This document shows positions 16,186 through 27,065 of a stretch of DNA of 64,000 nt, piece after piece. Below the pieces are notes generated by a model that was given only the letters and a program-made list of their open reading frames with translations, did not search any database and had not been told where the DNA came from. The position numbers and the translations under genes are program-made. The stretch lies in assembly GCF_002090175.1 (NCBI RefSeq), contig NZ_BBRN01000003.1, positions 930,001-994,000 of the forward strand, read 5' to 3'. The stretch comes from Demequina sp. NBRC 110057 (lineage in GTDB: Bacteria > Actinomycetota > Actinomycetes > Actinomycetales > Demequinaceae). The stretch's first letter is position 1. Each line of letters starts with the position of its first letter.

Positions 16186-17123
16186 CGCCGCTCCTCGTTC
16201 ATCGCCATGTACGTCTGTTCGAGCGCGGACCCCACGGGTCCGAAGCGGTGCACCCTGACACCCTTGCCGACAATCCACGCGAGGGCATCGGCGGCATTGT
16301 CGTCGCCGTCGATGCGCAGGATCACGCCCGTGTCCGTCTCCTCAAGCGGCACGGACGAGGACCGCAGGGCCGCGATTAAGGCGTCGCGGTCGAGCGCGTC
16401 GACGCGGTACTTGGTACGCGCCTCCGCGACCATCGCCGCGGCCTCGTCGCCCATCGTGCGGCCCTTGGACATAAAGACGGCGCCGTCCACCATCTCGTCG
16501 AGCTCGGCGAGCACATGGCTCGAGATGAGGACCGCGCGGCCCTCGCCCGCGAGCTCGCGGACAAGGTCACGCAACTCAATGCGGGAGCGCGGGTCGAGGC
16601 CGTTGGCCGGCTCGTCGAGCAGCAGCACCTGCGGGTCGTGGACCAGGGCGCGCGCCAGCGAGAGTCGCTGCTTCTGACCGCGCGACAGCACCCTTGCCGG
16701 GCGGTGCGCGAATTCCTCGAGGTGCACGCGGCCGAGGAGGTGTTCGCCCCGGGCGCGGGCATCGGCCTTGTTCACGCGGTACGCCTGGCCCATGAGGGTG
16801 AGGGTCTGCAGGCAGGTGAGGTTATCCCAGGAGCCGAGCTGATCGGGCATCCAGCCGATGGCCGCCCGCACGGCGGCGGCGTCGGTGCGCGGGTCGTGGC
16901 CCGCGACGGAAATGGTTCCCTCGTCCGGGCGCAGAAGGCCCGCGAGCATCAGCATCAGCGTGGTCTTGCCGCAGCCGTTGGGGCCGATGAGCGCTGTCAC
17001 GCTCCCGGCCGGCACCGTGAGCGTCGCGTTGTCGACGGCGCGCACGTCGCCGAAGCTACGCGCCACCCCCTGCACCGCGATCGCGGCGTATGGCGGCGCC
17101 TCGGCTTCGATGGTGGTCGTCAT
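16182..17123 (-). CDS. ABC transporter ATP-binding protein (DrrA/CcmA-like)
   Basis: A 313-residue ATPase for the permease encoded by the next gene. Walker A is GPNGCGKTT, the signature motif is LSRGQKQR, and Walker B is VLLLDEPANGLD. A C-terminal extension after residue 230 is typical of the DrrA/NatA export ATPases. ATG 17123 has GAGGGAG upstream; the upstream frame extension is unsupported. First gene of the operon, divergent from the TetR-type gene. Confidence 0.92.
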   Translation of the reverse strand: MTTTIEAEAPPYAAIAVQGVARSFGDVRAVDNATLTVPAGSVTALIGPNGCGKTTLMLMLAGLLRPDEGTISVAGHDPRTDAAAVRAAIGWMPDQLGSWDNLTCLQTLTLMGQAYRVNKADARARGEHLLGRVHLEEFAHRPARVLSRGQKQRLSLARALVHDPQVLLLDEPANGLDPRSRIELRDLVRELAGEGRAVLISSHVLAELDEMVDGAVFMSKGRTMGDEAAAMVAEARTKYRVDALDRDALIAALRSSSVPLEETDTGVILRIDGDDNAADALAWIVGKGVRVHRFGPVGSALEQTYMAMNEERR

Positions 17124-17264
17124 GTCACTCCCTCGTGTGTGCGGGGATGACTCGGCGCCCCCCGGCACGTCAACCCTGGCACCGACGCGCGGCGACGCCC
17201 ATGAGGTGATCCCCTGATCTTTCGGCGTGTCGCCTCAGGGTCGCCGCATTCCGGATCCATAGTG

Positions 17265-17282
17265 AGTCAACCGACTGTCAAC
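17265..17282. promoter_or_regulatory. Possible TetR operator between exporter and regulator
   Basis: The inverted pair AGTC-AACC-GACT overlaps two direct GTCAAC copies 11 bases apart (17266 and 17277). It lies between the divergent exporter and regulator genes, 29 bases before the regulator start. The fit to a TetR site is modest. Confidence 0.35.
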
Positions 17283-17310
17283 AGGTGCCGTCCCCTCCGA
17301 GGAGTCCCGC

Positions 17311-17847
17311 ATGCCCCGCCCCGCCTCCGACAAGCGCGAGCGGCTCACCGCCGCCGCCATCGAGCTCGCCCGCTCCGCCGGCTTCGAGGCCGCGACGATC
17401 GCGCGCATTGCCCAGGAGGCACAGGTCCCGTCGGGGAGCGTCTACTACTATTTCAAGACCAAGGAGGACGTGGCCGCGGCGGTCGGCGCCGGCATTGCGG
17501 CCCGGCTCGCGGCCGTGCGCGCCGAGCACCCCGACGGCCCGCGCGAGGCACTCTCCGCGTTCCTGCGCTCGTACCTGGGCGACGCCGCTGCCACGGTGAG
17601 TTACGGCACCCTGCTGTCGACGGCATCGGCCGTGGGAGGGGCCGATGCCCACCGCGAGGCGCTCGCGTGGATCCAGGAACGCTTCGAGGGCCTGGGATTC
17701 CCCGCTGCCGCCGCGCGCGCCCGCGCGCTTCACCTACTCGCGGGAGTCGAGGGTGGGGGCGCTCTCGCGCACGCCCTGGGCGACGCCGAGCCGCTTGAGC
17801 GCGAGGTCGCGCACCTCGAGCGGTGGGTCGCGAACGCCGGCACCTGA
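17311..17847 (+). CDS. TetR/AcrR family regulator
   Basis: A 178-residue repressor-type protein. The N-terminal helix-turn-helix reads ATIARIAQEAQVPSGSVYYY with FKTKEDVAAAV after it, typical of TetR. The C-terminal half is the ligand and dimer domain. GAGGAG precedes ATG 17311. It is divergent from the ABC-2 exporter operon and is likely its regulator. The gene contains an inverted pair of the 9-mer word (17623 and 17640) that encodes TASAV and GADAH. Confidence 0.9.
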   Translation: MPRPASDKRERLTAAAIELARSAGFEAATIARIAQEAQVPSGSVYYYFKTKEDVAAAVGAGIAARLAAVRAEHPDGPREALSAFLRSYLGDAAATVSYGTLLSTASAVGGADAHREALAWIQERFEGLGFPAAAARARALHLLAGVEGGGALAHALGDAEPLEREVAHLERWVANAGT

Positions 17848-17855
17848 CCGTCGAA

Positions 17856-17867
17856 TGGATCCCATTG
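17856..17867 (+). repeat. GGATCC-centred short repeat, copy 1
   Basis: TGGATCCCATTG, 9 bases downstream of the TetR-type gene stop. An identical copy begins 40 bases further on, and related copies flank the nth-nhaA gap at 33351 and 33535. Confidence 0.6.
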
Positions 17868-17895
17868 GTGCGCGTAAGCGCGTAAAAGAACCAAG

Positions 17896-17907
17896 TGGAT
17901 CCCATTG
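17896..17907 (+). repeat. GGATCC-centred short repeat, copy 2
   Basis: Second TGGATCCCATTG, flanked by CCAAG and ACC. The region between copies 1 and 2 is unusually A+T-rich for this genome (GCGTAAAAGAACC). Confidence 0.6.
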
Positions 17908-17917
17908 ACCGCTGGCC

Positions 17918-17983
17918 GTGTCCACGATGTGGACACTTCTGTCCACGGTGTGAATAGGTGAACAGACGCGACACCACTAGAAT
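17918..17983 (+). promoter_or_regulatory. lysC-asd promoter with palindromic operator
   Basis: GTGTCCAC-GAT-GTGGACAC (17918-17936) is a perfect palindrome, and a third half site, GTCCAC, follows at 17941. A -10 box TAGAAT lies at 17978-17983. The transcript would have a leader of about 48 bases before lysC. No lysine riboswitch fold was recognised, so a protein repressor is more likely. Confidence 0.55.
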
Positions 17984-18037
17984 GGGCACGCGCCCGCCGC
18001 AGGGCGCTCCATCCGTCGCTTTCCCTGGAGTACCCGC

Positions 18038-20343
<2,306 letters not shown>

Positions 20344-20366
20344 CGCCTTCACCCGGCACCCATTCT

Positions 20367-20396
20367 CGGCCGCTCTCCCCCAGGGGAGGGCGGCCG
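20367..20396 (+). terminator. Terminator of lysC-asd
   Basis: CGGCCGCTCTCCC pairs with GGGAGGGCGGCCG (one T-G pair) around a 4-base loop, 24 bases after the asd stop. Confidence 0.75.
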
Positions 20397-20490
20397 CTGT
20401 GCTTGGGGGCACACGTGATGCTAAGTTCTCGACGAACGGCCGACGCGCGAAGCGCTCACCTTCTCGGCTGCGCACCTCGGGGGGATATCC

Positions 20491-21012
20491 ATGCTTGAAC
20501 TACGCGCGAACCTGCGTCGCTTGATCACTGTTGGCGCGAGTCTCGTCGCCGCGGTGCTCCTCGCGACCTCCGCGGCTCAGCCAGCAAGCGCCGCATCAGA
20601 CGTCAAGTATGCGAGCCTGGGCGCACGGCTCTCGTCGACTCAGAGCTACGTCGGCAAAGACAACAACGGTCGAACGTACAGTTTTGTCGTCACCGCAAAC
20701 CTGAGCAGTAATACGTCTAAGTCGGTCTATCTCAAGTCAGTCCGTGTGTGCTTTTCAGGGGCGGCTGGATCAGCCATGTACGTGAGCCCACAAATCAGAA
20801 ATACGACGAAGAGCATCTGGAATGCGACGGGGTACAAGCAGTTCACCATCACCAGGCACTCCGTAGGTAAGACGGTGTGCCAGTCGTGGACGGTAAATAA
20901 GTCGATCCAGAAGCCATCGAACAATTCCTGGGACGTCTTCCGAGTTTCGTGGCTCAACCCCGATGCGAACAGCACGGGCGCGCTGGCACCAATCTTCGCG
21001 TGGAAGAAGTAG
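20491..21012 (+). CDS. Secreted protein of unknown function
   Basis: A 173-residue protein that I do not recognise. A Sec signal peptide is clear: RANLRR, a hydrophobic core, then AQPASAASD with probable cleavage after ASA. The mature part of about 135 residues is Ser/Thr/Asn/Lys-rich with two cysteines (VCFSG and VCQSW), which could form a disulfide. Codon use is more A/T-rich than its neighbours (TCTAAGTCGGTCTAT), suggesting recent acquisition. GGGGGGAT precedes the ATG; a TGCTAAGT -10-like sequence lies about 70 bases upstream. Confidence 0.7.
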   Translation: MLELRANLRRLITVGASLVAAVLLATSAAQPASAASDVKYASLGARLSSTQSYVGKDNNGRTYSFVVTANLSSNTSKSVYLKSVRVCFSGAAGSAMYVSPQIRNTTKSIWNATGYKQFTITRHSVGKTVCQSWTVNKSIQKPSNNSWDVFRVSWLNPDANSTGALAPIFAWKK

Positions 21013-21395
21013 TGCTTGGCTTCTAGCCCCACGAATTGCAAGATCCAGGCCTTGATCTGACGTCAGTGATGTCGACGTGGGCGCCCAAACCGCCTCTTCA
21101 GACCTAGGACAAATCGTGTCACTGATGCACACCACACCGCGTGCCGTAGCGCGGCGTGGAACTCGTGCCCGACGAGGATCGATCCATCATCCCTGCGTGA
21201 AAGCATTCGTGCTCCCATATGGGCGGAAGAGTGGATGATCTCGCGGTTTCCAGGGGCGTTCTGTGCTTCCAATCATCCTGTGCCGAGTGCACAAACTGGC
21301 GCAGGCTCGCGTGCACCCGCTATTGCGCAGCGCGAGCGTCGACCGGTGCAGCAACTAGACCCTCTCGGTGTCCGCGTAGCGGAGATGCCCTGGCG
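21013..21395. other. Lower-GC gene-free region
   Basis: About 380 bp between the secreted orphan and the xylR gene. Base composition is closer to 55-60 percent GC by eye. Short open frames exist on both strands (for example 21063-21272 minus), but they lack ribosome binding sites and recognisable motifs. It is probably decayed acquired DNA that came with the orphan gene. Nothing functional was identified. Confidence 0.5.
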
Positions 21396-22580
21396 TTACG
21401 CCCCGAGCGGATCCGCGAGCAGACCCGCAAAGGCCAGCTCAGCGGCGCCGACCAGCACCTGGTCGTCCACGAGCGCCGCGCGCTCGATGCGTAGCGAGTC
21501 GGCCAGGGGCGCGAACGTGTGCTCGGCCACGCCAGCGAGCAGCGCCTCCCCACGCAGCTCGCGCAGCCCCGCGAGGAACCCGCCGAGCACCACGAGGCGC
21601 GGGTTGAAGGCCGAGACGAGGTTGGCGATGCCGCGGGCGAGGACCTCGGCCTGGCGGTCGAGCTCGGCGTGCAGCGCCTCCGATTCGCGTGAGCGCAGCG
21701 ACGCGACAACGTCGCCGTGATCGAGCGGGCCGCCGGCAGCGGCCTCAAGGCGCTGGAGGTTGACCTCGGTCTCGAGGCATCCGCGCCTGCCGCAGTGGCA
21801 CGCGGGCCCCTCGCGGTCCACGAGGGTGTGACCGAGCTCGGCCGCGTAGCCGTCCGCCCCGCGCAGCACGACGCCACCCACACCCACGGCGCCGCCGATG
21901 CCGGACGTAGATCCGTTCAGGTAAATGACGTCGGTCTCGCCCCTCGCGGCGCCGAACAGCGACTCGGCGATGAGGCCGGCGTTGGCGTCATTGTCGACTG
22001 CGGCGGGAAGCCCGAGCGCGGCGGAGACCACCTCCCCCACCGGCGCCTCCTCCCACAGGAGGTGAGGTGCCCTGGCGACCACAGCATCGGCCGTCCGCAC
22101 CAGGCCGGGGACGGCGACGCCGACCCCCACGCACCTCGCGCCGAGCTCGGCGGACCATGCTGCCCAGGCCTCCGCCGCGAGCGCGGCCACCTCCGCGGGG
22201 GACGGGGCGGCGTCGAGGGCCACGCGGCGGCGCTCGACCACGCGATGCCCCAGTCCCACCAGGGCGAGCGAGACCGCGTCGACGTCGGGGTAGACGGCGA
22301 GGGCGACGAGGTCGCGGCTGGGCCGCACCATGGGGCTCGGGCGCCCCACTCCCGTGGTCTCGGGGTGCTCCTCGGTCACGAGGCCGGCGTCCACAAGGTC
22401 GCTGACGAGGGCGCCGATGGTCGAGCGGTTCAGCCCGGTGGCGCGGGTGAGGTCGGAGCGGGACATGCCGTCGGCGCGGTGCACCAGCGTCATGAGGGTG
22501 GCGAGATTGTGCCGCCTGGTCGCCTCGTTACGGCTGCCGAGCGCGCCGCCCACGCGTGCCGCTCCTACCGGTGTCGTCAT
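21396..22580 (-). CDS. xylR: ROK-family xylose repressor
   Basis: A 394-residue repressor. The N-terminal winged helix-turn-helix reads MSRSDLTRATGLNRSTIGAL, followed by a sugar-kinase-fold ROK domain with GIGGAVGVGG and the zinc-binding motif ELGHTLVDREGPACHCGRRG followed by CLE. It is divergent from xylA and shares with it a short region holding the GTTGT/ACAAC palindrome, so repression of xylA-xylB relieved by xylose is the expected role. GAGGAGG precedes ATG 22580. Confidence 0.92.
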   Translation of the reverse strand: MTTPVGAARVGGALGSRNEATRRHNLATLMTLVHRADGMSRSDLTRATGLNRSTIGALVSDLVDAGLVTEEHPETTGVGRPSPMVRPSRDLVALAVYPDVDAVSLALVGLGHRVVERRRVALDAAPSPAEVAALAAEAWAAWSAELGARCVGVGVAVPGLVRTADAVVARAPHLLWEEAPVGEVVSAALGLPAAVDNDANAGLIAESLFGAARGETDVIYLNGSTSGIGGAVGVGGVVLRGADGYAAELGHTLVDREGPACHCGRRGCLETEVNLQRLEAAAGGPLDHGDVVASLRSRESEALHAELDRQAEVLARGIANLVSAFNPRLVVLGGFLAGLRELRGEALLAGVAEHTFAPLADSLRIERAALVDDQVLVGAAELAFAGLLADPLGA

Positions 22581-22621
22581 CCCCGCCTCCTCGCGTTGAC
22601 ACTACCGCCCGCTCCGCTTAT

Positions 22622-22636
22622 GTTGTTACTCACAAC
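22622..22636. promoter_or_regulatory. XylR operator
   Basis: GTTGT-TACTC-ACAAC is a perfect inverted repeat between the divergent xylR and xylA genes. TATGTT just before it could serve as the xylA -10 box, so binding would block the promoter. Confidence 0.65.
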
Positions 22637-22672
22637 CTACTCTGTCAACGCTGACGCATAAAGGAGACCGGC

Positions 22673-23866
22673 ATGGCACCGACGCCCACCCGCGAGGACA
22701 AGTTCTCGTTCGGCCTGTGGACCCTGGGATGGGAGGCGCAGGACCCGTTCGGCTCCGCCACCCGCCCCCGCCTCGACACGGCGGAGGCCATCCACGGCCT
22801 CGCCGAGGCAGGCGCGTGGGGCATCACGTTCCACGACAACGACGTGTTCGACTTCGACGCCAGCGACTCCCAGCGCCAGGGCGCCATCGACGCCCTCAAG
22901 GGAGCGTGCGACGACACTGGCCTGGTGGTCGAGATGGTCACCACCAACCTCTTCAGCCACCCCGTCTTCAAGGACGGCGGCTTCACGTCGAACGACCGCG
23001 GCGTGCGCCGCTTCGCCCTGCGCAAGGTGCTGCGCAACATCGACCTCGCCGCGGAGCTGGGCGCCACCACGTTCGTCATGTGGGGCGGCCGCGAGGGCGC
23101 CGAGTACGACTCGGCGAAGGACGTCGGCGCGGCCCTCGAGCGCTACCGCGAGGCCGTCAACCTGCTGGGCGACTACGTCACCGACAAGGGCTACGACATC
23201 AAGTTCGCCATCGAGCCCAAGCCCAACGAGCCCCGCGGTGACATCCTGCTGCCCACCGTGGGCCACGCGCTCGCGTTCATCAACTCACTTGAGCGCCCGG
23301 AGCTCGTGGGGCTCAACCCGGAGACGGGCCACGAGCAGATGGCCGGCCTGAACTTCACCGCCGGCATCGCGCAGGCGCTGTTCCACGGCAAGCTCTTCCA
23401 CATCGACCTCAACGGCCAGCGCGGCATCAAGTATGACCAGGACCTGGTGTTCGGCCACGGCGACCTGCACAACGCGTTCTCGCTGGTAGACCTGCTGGAG
23501 CACGGCGGCCCCAACGGCGGCCCCACGTACGACGGCCCCCGCCACTTCGACTACAAGCCCTCGCGCACCGAGGACTTCGACGGCGTGTGGGAGTCGGTGC
23601 GCGCCAACATGGCCATGTACCTGCTGCTCAAGGAGCGCGCGCAGGCCTTCCGCGCGGACCCCGAGGTCCAGGAGGCGCTCGAGGCCGCCCGCGTCTTCGA
23701 ACTTGGCCAGCCCACGCTCGGTGAGGGCGAGTCCTACGACGACCTGCTCGCGGACCGCTCGGCGTTCGAGGACTTCGACGCCAACGCCTACTTCGGCGGC
23801 AAGGGCTTCGGCTTCGTCCGCCTCCAGCAGCTCGCCTCCGAGCACCTCATGGGCGCACGCGGCTAG
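22673..23866 (+). CDS. xylA: Xylose isomerase
   Basis: A 397-residue cytoplasmic enzyme interconverting D-xylose and D-xylulose with two divalent metal ions. Motifs: [11 protein letters not shown] (catalytic His), [23 protein letters not shown] (metal-binding Glu and catalytic Lys) and LFHIDLNGQ. Length equals the actinobacterial class I enzyme. AAAGGAG precedes ATG 22673. It heads the xylA-xylB set under XylR. Confidence 0.98.
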   Translation: MAPTPTREDKFSFGLWTLGWEAQDPFGSATRPRLDTAEAIHGLAEAGAWGITFHDNDVFDFDASDSQRQGAIDALKGACDDTGLVVEMVTTNLFSHPVFKDGGFTSNDRGVRRFALRKVLRNIDLAAELGATTFVMWGGREGAEYDSAKDVGAALERYREAVNLLGDYVTDKGYDIKFAIEPKPNEPRGDILLPTVGHALAFINSLERPELVGLNPETGHEQMAGLNFTAGIAQALFHGKLFHIDLNGQRGIKYDQDLVFGHGDLHNAFSLVDLLEHGGPNGGPTYDGPRHFDYKPSRTEDFDGVWESVRANMAMYLLLKERAQAFRADPEVQEALEAARVFELGQPTLGEGESYDDLLADRSAFEDFDANAYFGGKGFGFVRLQQLASEHLMGARG

Positions 23867-23875
23867 CCTTCATCC

Positions 23876-23925
23876 GGCCGATGCCGGGGCCGGCCTCCGT
23901 ACGGGGGCGGGCCCCGGCATCGGCC
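23876..23925 (+). terminator. Hairpin from inverted GGCCGATGC pair after xylA
   Basis: GGCCGATGCCGGGGC and GCCCCGGCATCGGCC form a perfect 15-bp stem with a 20-base loop, 10 bases after the xylA stop. It may end or attenuate transcription before xylB. Both arms contain the repeated 9-mer. Confidence 0.7.
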
Positions 23926-23940
23926 CTCCCCCCTACCCCG

Positions 23941-23994
23941 CACTGGTGGATTTTGGTCAACTAAGGGTCCTTAGATGACCAAAATCCACCAGTG
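23941..23994. repeat. 54-bp near-perfect palindrome between xylA and xylB
   Basis: CACTGGTGGATTTTGGTCA (23941-23959) is exactly inverted at 23976-23994. Inside, CTAAGG and CCTTAG pair around a central GT, with only one A/A mismatch per arm. The sequence is much richer in A+T than its surroundings and lies directly after the xylA hairpin, 24 bases before the xylB start. It looks like a dispersed palindromic element or miniature mobile element rather than a simple terminator. Confidence 0.85.
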
Positions 23995-24017
23995 GGAGAC
24001 ATCAGAAAGGACGCGCG

Positions 24018-25445
24018 ATGACGCTCGTCGCCGGAGTCGACTCCTCCACCCAAAGCTGCAAGGTGGTCGTGCGCGACCTCGACACGGGCGCCGTCGTGCG
24101 CTCGGGCAAGGCGCCTCACCCCGAGGGCACGTCGGTGGACCCGGCGGCCTGGTGGGAGGCATTGCTCACCGCTATCGAGGCGGCGGGCGGCCTCGCCGAT
24201 GTGGCCGCCATCTCCATCGGCGGCCAGCAGCACGGCATGGTGGCGCTGGACTCCGACGGTCGCGTGATCCGCGACGCATTGCTGTGGAATGACACCCGCT
24301 CGGCGGGCGCCGCGAACGACCTCATCGAGGAGTTCGGGGCGGCCGCCCTCGCCGAGCGGACGGGCCTGGTGCCGGTGCCCTCCTTCACCAGCACCAAGCT
24401 GCGCTGGCTGCGCGACGCCGAGCCGGACAACGCCGCACGGGTGGCAGCCGTGGCGCTGCCGCACGACTGGCTCACCTGGCGTCTGCGCGGCTATGGCCCC
24501 GACGGCGCGCCCCTGGGACCCGTGCTCGAGGAGCTGGCGACCGACCGTTCCGACGTTTCCGGCACCGGCTACTGGAGCCCGTCCACGGGCGAGTACGACC
24601 GCGAGCTGCTCGTCGCCTCGCTCGGCCACGACGCGATCCTTCCGCGCGTCCTTGGCCCGGGCGAGGCGGCGGGGCGTGGGGCCCTGGGGGTCGATGCCGG
24701 CCTGGCCGATGTCGTGGTGGGCCCCGGCGCGGGCGACAACGCCGGCGCGGCCCTGGGGTTGGGCGCGGCCGAGGGCGACGTGGTGATCTCCATCGGCACC
24801 TCCGGGACGGTCTTCGGGGTCGCGCCCGTGGCGGCCCGGGATGTCTCGGGCGCCGTCGCCGGGTTCGCCGATGCCTCGGGCGAGTTCCTGCCGCTCGTCG
24901 CGACCCTCAACGCTGCACGCGTGCTCGACTCGTTCGTGCGCATCCTGGGGGTGACACACGACGAACTGGGCCGGCTGGCGCTGGACGCCGAGCCGGGCGC
25001 CGGCGGCGTCGTGCTGGTTCCCTACTTCGAGGGCGAGCGCACCCCCAATCTTCCCGATGCCACCGCGTCCCTCACGGGCCTCACCCTTGCCTCCACCACG
25101 CGGGAGAACCTCGCCCGCGCGGCGATCGAGGGAATGCTGTGCGCCCTGGCCGACGGACTCGACGCCGTGCGCGCACAGGGTCTCGAGCCGCGCCGGCTTC
25201 TGCTCGTGGGCGGCGCGGCACAGAATCCCGCCGTCCAGGCGATCGCGGCCCAGGTGTTCGATGCGCCCGTCGAGATCCCCGAGCCCGCCGAGTACGTGGC
25301 GCTCGGTGGCGCCGTGCAGGCAGCATGGGCCCTCACGGGCTCCCGGCCCGCCTGGGAGGTATCGATCGTGGCGGCTCCCGGCGTCGACACGCGCCCCGAG
25401 ATTCGTGCGGCGTACCGCGCGGCGACGTCCGCCTACGGGTCCTAG
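24018..25445 (+). CDS. xylB: Xylulokinase
   Basis: A 475-residue FGGY-family kinase phosphorylating D-xylulose to xylulose 5-phosphate. The N-terminal phosphate-binding motif is [12 protein letters not shown]; substrate contacts are in [14 protein letters not shown] and LLWNDTRS; the second phosphate motif is [23 protein letters not shown] is in the C-terminal ATP-binding half. GAAAGG precedes ATG 24018. It works with xylA to bring xylose into the pentose phosphate pathway. No xylose transporter is next to it. Confidence 0.96.
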   Translation: MTLVAGVDSSTQSCKVVVRDLDTGAVVRSGKAPHPEGTSVDPAAWWEALLTAIEAAGGLADVAAISIGGQQHGMVALDSDGRVIRDALLWNDTRSAGAANDLIEEFGAAALAERTGLVPVPSFTSTKLRWLRDAEPDNAARVAAVALPHDWLTWRLRGYGPDGAPLGPVLEELATDRSDVSGTGYWSPSTGEYDRELLVASLGHDAILPRVLGPGEAAGRGALGVDAGLADVVVGPGAGDNAGAALGLGAAEGDVVISIGTSGTVFGVAPVAARDVSGAVAGFADASGEFLPLVATLNAARVLDSFVRILGVTHDELGRLALDAEPGAGGVVLVPYFEGERTPNLPDATASLTGLTLASTTRENLARAAIEGMLCALADGLDAVRAQGLEPRRLLLVGGAAQNPAVQAIAAQVFDAPVEIPEPAEYVALGGAVQAAWALTGSRPAWEVSIVAAPGVDTRPEIRAAYRAATSAYGS

Positions 25446-25501
25446 TCCGGCGTTATCCACAGGCGTCGCGCCCCACCCGGCGCGATGTCAGTGGGGCGAC
25501 C

Positions 25502-25507
25502 TAGGGT
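25502..25507 (+). promoter_or_regulatory. Leaderless -10 box of the GNAT gene
   Basis: TAGGGT, then 6 bases, then the GTG start. No ribosome binding site is visible. Confidence 0.55.
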
Positions 25508-25513
25508 GACGGG

Positions 25514-26062
25514 GTGATCGCCACCGTCTCCGCCACCGACCGCCTCACCCTTCACCGACCCACGTCGTCCGACCTCGGCGACCTCCACGACCTCATGTCC
25601 GACCCCGCGGTGTGGACCCACTACCCGAGCCTCGTGCATCGCGACCTCGAGACCACCGAGGCCACCCTCGAGCGCTGGGAGGACTCCTGGCACGCGCACG
25701 GCCTGGGAGTGTGGGTCGCCCGCGATCACGAGGGCGGCTTCGTCGGCTACGGCGGCTGTGACGTGCGACGCGACGCGTTCTGGAACGTGGGGTACCGGCT
25801 GCGCCCGGAACACCAGGGCCGCGGCTACGCGACCGAACTGGCGCGCGCTGGCATCGCCGCGGCGCGGCGCCTGCGCCCCGAGATCCCCGTCGTGGCATAC
25901 CTGCTCGAGGTCAACGCAGCGTCGGCGGCGGTGGCGCGCCGCGCGGGGCTCGTGGAGGTGCATCGGGCGCCCGATGCCGGCAACCCGGACCGAAGCGCCG
26001 TGCGCCTCGTGTTTGCCGACCGCAATCTCGACCGCCCTACGCTGACGAAGGTGCTCGCGTAG
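25514..26062 (+). CDS. GNAT-family N-acetyltransferase
   Basis: A 182-residue acetyltransferase of the RimJ/RimL type. LTLHRPTSSDLGDL starts the fold, and the acetyl-CoA motif is RPEHQGRGYATELARAGI. ASAAVARRAGLVEVHR is the usual C-terminal strand-helix. The substrate (a protein N-terminus or a small molecule) is unknown. GTG 25514 fits the leaderless -10 box spacing. Confidence 0.85.
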   Translation: MIATVSATDRLTLHRPTSSDLGDLHDLMSDPAVWTHYPSLVHRDLETTEATLERWEDSWHAHGLGVWVARDHEGGFVGYGGCDVRRDAFWNVGYRLRPEHQGRGYATELARAGIAAARRLRPEIPVVAYLLEVNAASAAVARRAGLVEVHRAPDAGNPDRSAVRLVFADRNLDRPTLTKVLA

Positions 26063-26077
26063 CAGGGGTCGCGAGGG

Positions 26078-26803
26078 TCACACCTTGGAGGCGCGATACC
26101 CCGCCTTCTTGGCGGCAGACTCGCTCTTGAAGCACACCTCCGGGGTGGTGGCGCTGTAGTACCGCCCTCCCGGCTTGTGATAGATCTTCGATGGCGCGTT
26201 GCCCTTGATCGGGAACGCCTTGGGGCAGTTCCATGTCGAGGCGGGCTGAGCCGAGCCGGAGGCGGACGGGACCCGCTTCATGACGTACGAGGTTCGTGGC
26301 ATCGCGTACTTGGCGTCGGCTGACCGGTACGCCGATTGGCGCGGGTGCTTCTGGTAGCCGTCGCGGGAGTCGTAGCGTGCCTTGACCCAACCGGAGTTGA
26401 TGAGGTGCTGACCGGCGTCTCGGTCCTTCCCGTTGACCTTCACCTTGACGTAGCGCAGCAAACGTCCGTGGGCGTCCTTGTTCTGGACCCCCTTGACCGC
26501 GGTCACCCACACGGTGCGCTTGTACAGGAGGTCCCGCAGCACCCTCGTCGCAGACACGTAGCCGCGCTGGCCGCTCTCGGGGGCGTCGACGCCGATGAGG
26601 CGAATCTTGGTGCCTTTCGACGTGACAATCGTGTCGCCGTCGATCACCTTGGCGACAGTGATCTTGTGCGTCGTGGTGGTCTTGACGACGGCCGCGTCGG
26701 CGGGTACCGCGCCGCTGACGACCAGCATCGATGCCAGGGCGGCGATAACGATGGCCGCCGCTGTCCTCCAGGTGAAGCCCCTGACCGTGCCGTGACCACT
26801 CAT
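26078..26803 (-). CDS. Secreted thermonuclease-family protein
   Basis: A 241-residue exported protein. A signal peptide ends near VVSGAVPADAA. The staphylococcal-nuclease-like domain reads ITVAKVIDGDTIVTSKGTKI, IRLIGVDAPES (substrate and Ca-binding Asp/Arg region) and ARYDSRDGYQK. A C-terminal domain (NCPKAFPIKGN and PEVCFKSESAAKKAGYR) with two cysteines resembles the small extracellular tail found on many actinobacterial secreted proteins ('sunset'-type, from memory). It probably degrades extracellular nucleic acid. The gene stands alone; GAGGG precedes the ATG. Confidence 0.85.
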   Translation of the reverse strand: MSGHGTVRGFTWRTAAAIVIAALASMLVVSGAVPADAAVVKTTTTHKITVAKVIDGDTIVTSKGTKIRLIGVDAPESGQRGYVSATRVLRDLLYKRTVWVTAVKGVQNKDAHGRLLRYVKVKVNGKDRDAGQHLINSGWVKARYDSRDGYQKHPRQSAYRSADAKYAMPRTSYVMKRVPSASGSAQPASTWNCPKAFPIKGNAPSKIYHKPGGRYYSATTPEVCFKSESAAKKAGYRASKV

Positions 26804-26890
26804 GCGCCCTCATCGCCCTTCGTGAACCGGTGCCCTGCGGTGCAAGCCCGTGCGTCGACGACGCGGAGAGCTAGGCACCGAAATGGCCAT

Positions 26891-26932
26891 AAAAAATCCC
26901 CGGCGGGCCCTGTGATGGGCCCACCGGGGATC
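26891..26932 (-). terminator. Intrinsic terminator of tRNA-Pro
   Basis: ATCCCCGGTGGGCCC pairs with GGGCCCGCCGGGGAT (one T-G) around ATCACA and is followed by TTTTTTA on the minus strand. This is the most canonical U-run terminator in the window. Confidence 0.92.
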
Positions 26933-26936
26933 TGCA

Positions 26937-27011
<75 letters not shown>

Positions 27012-27065
27012 TGAAAACAGCCGTGTCAGGATACCCGATGAATGGCCTGGAAACCTAACCGGCCC

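Noticed and set aside
17856..17907. GGATCC repeats as cloning scars
   Set aside because: Copies differ in flanks, occur at four natural sites and one forms an in-frame gene end, which is unlike vector or linker junctions.
17848..18037. Lysine riboswitch upstream of lysC
   Set aside because: The leader is only about 50 bases and has no multi-helix aptamer; palindromic protein operator fits better.
21063..21316. Two small minus-strand ORFs in the low-GC patch
   Set aside because: No ribosome binding site, mutually overlapping, and no motif. Treated as non-coding.
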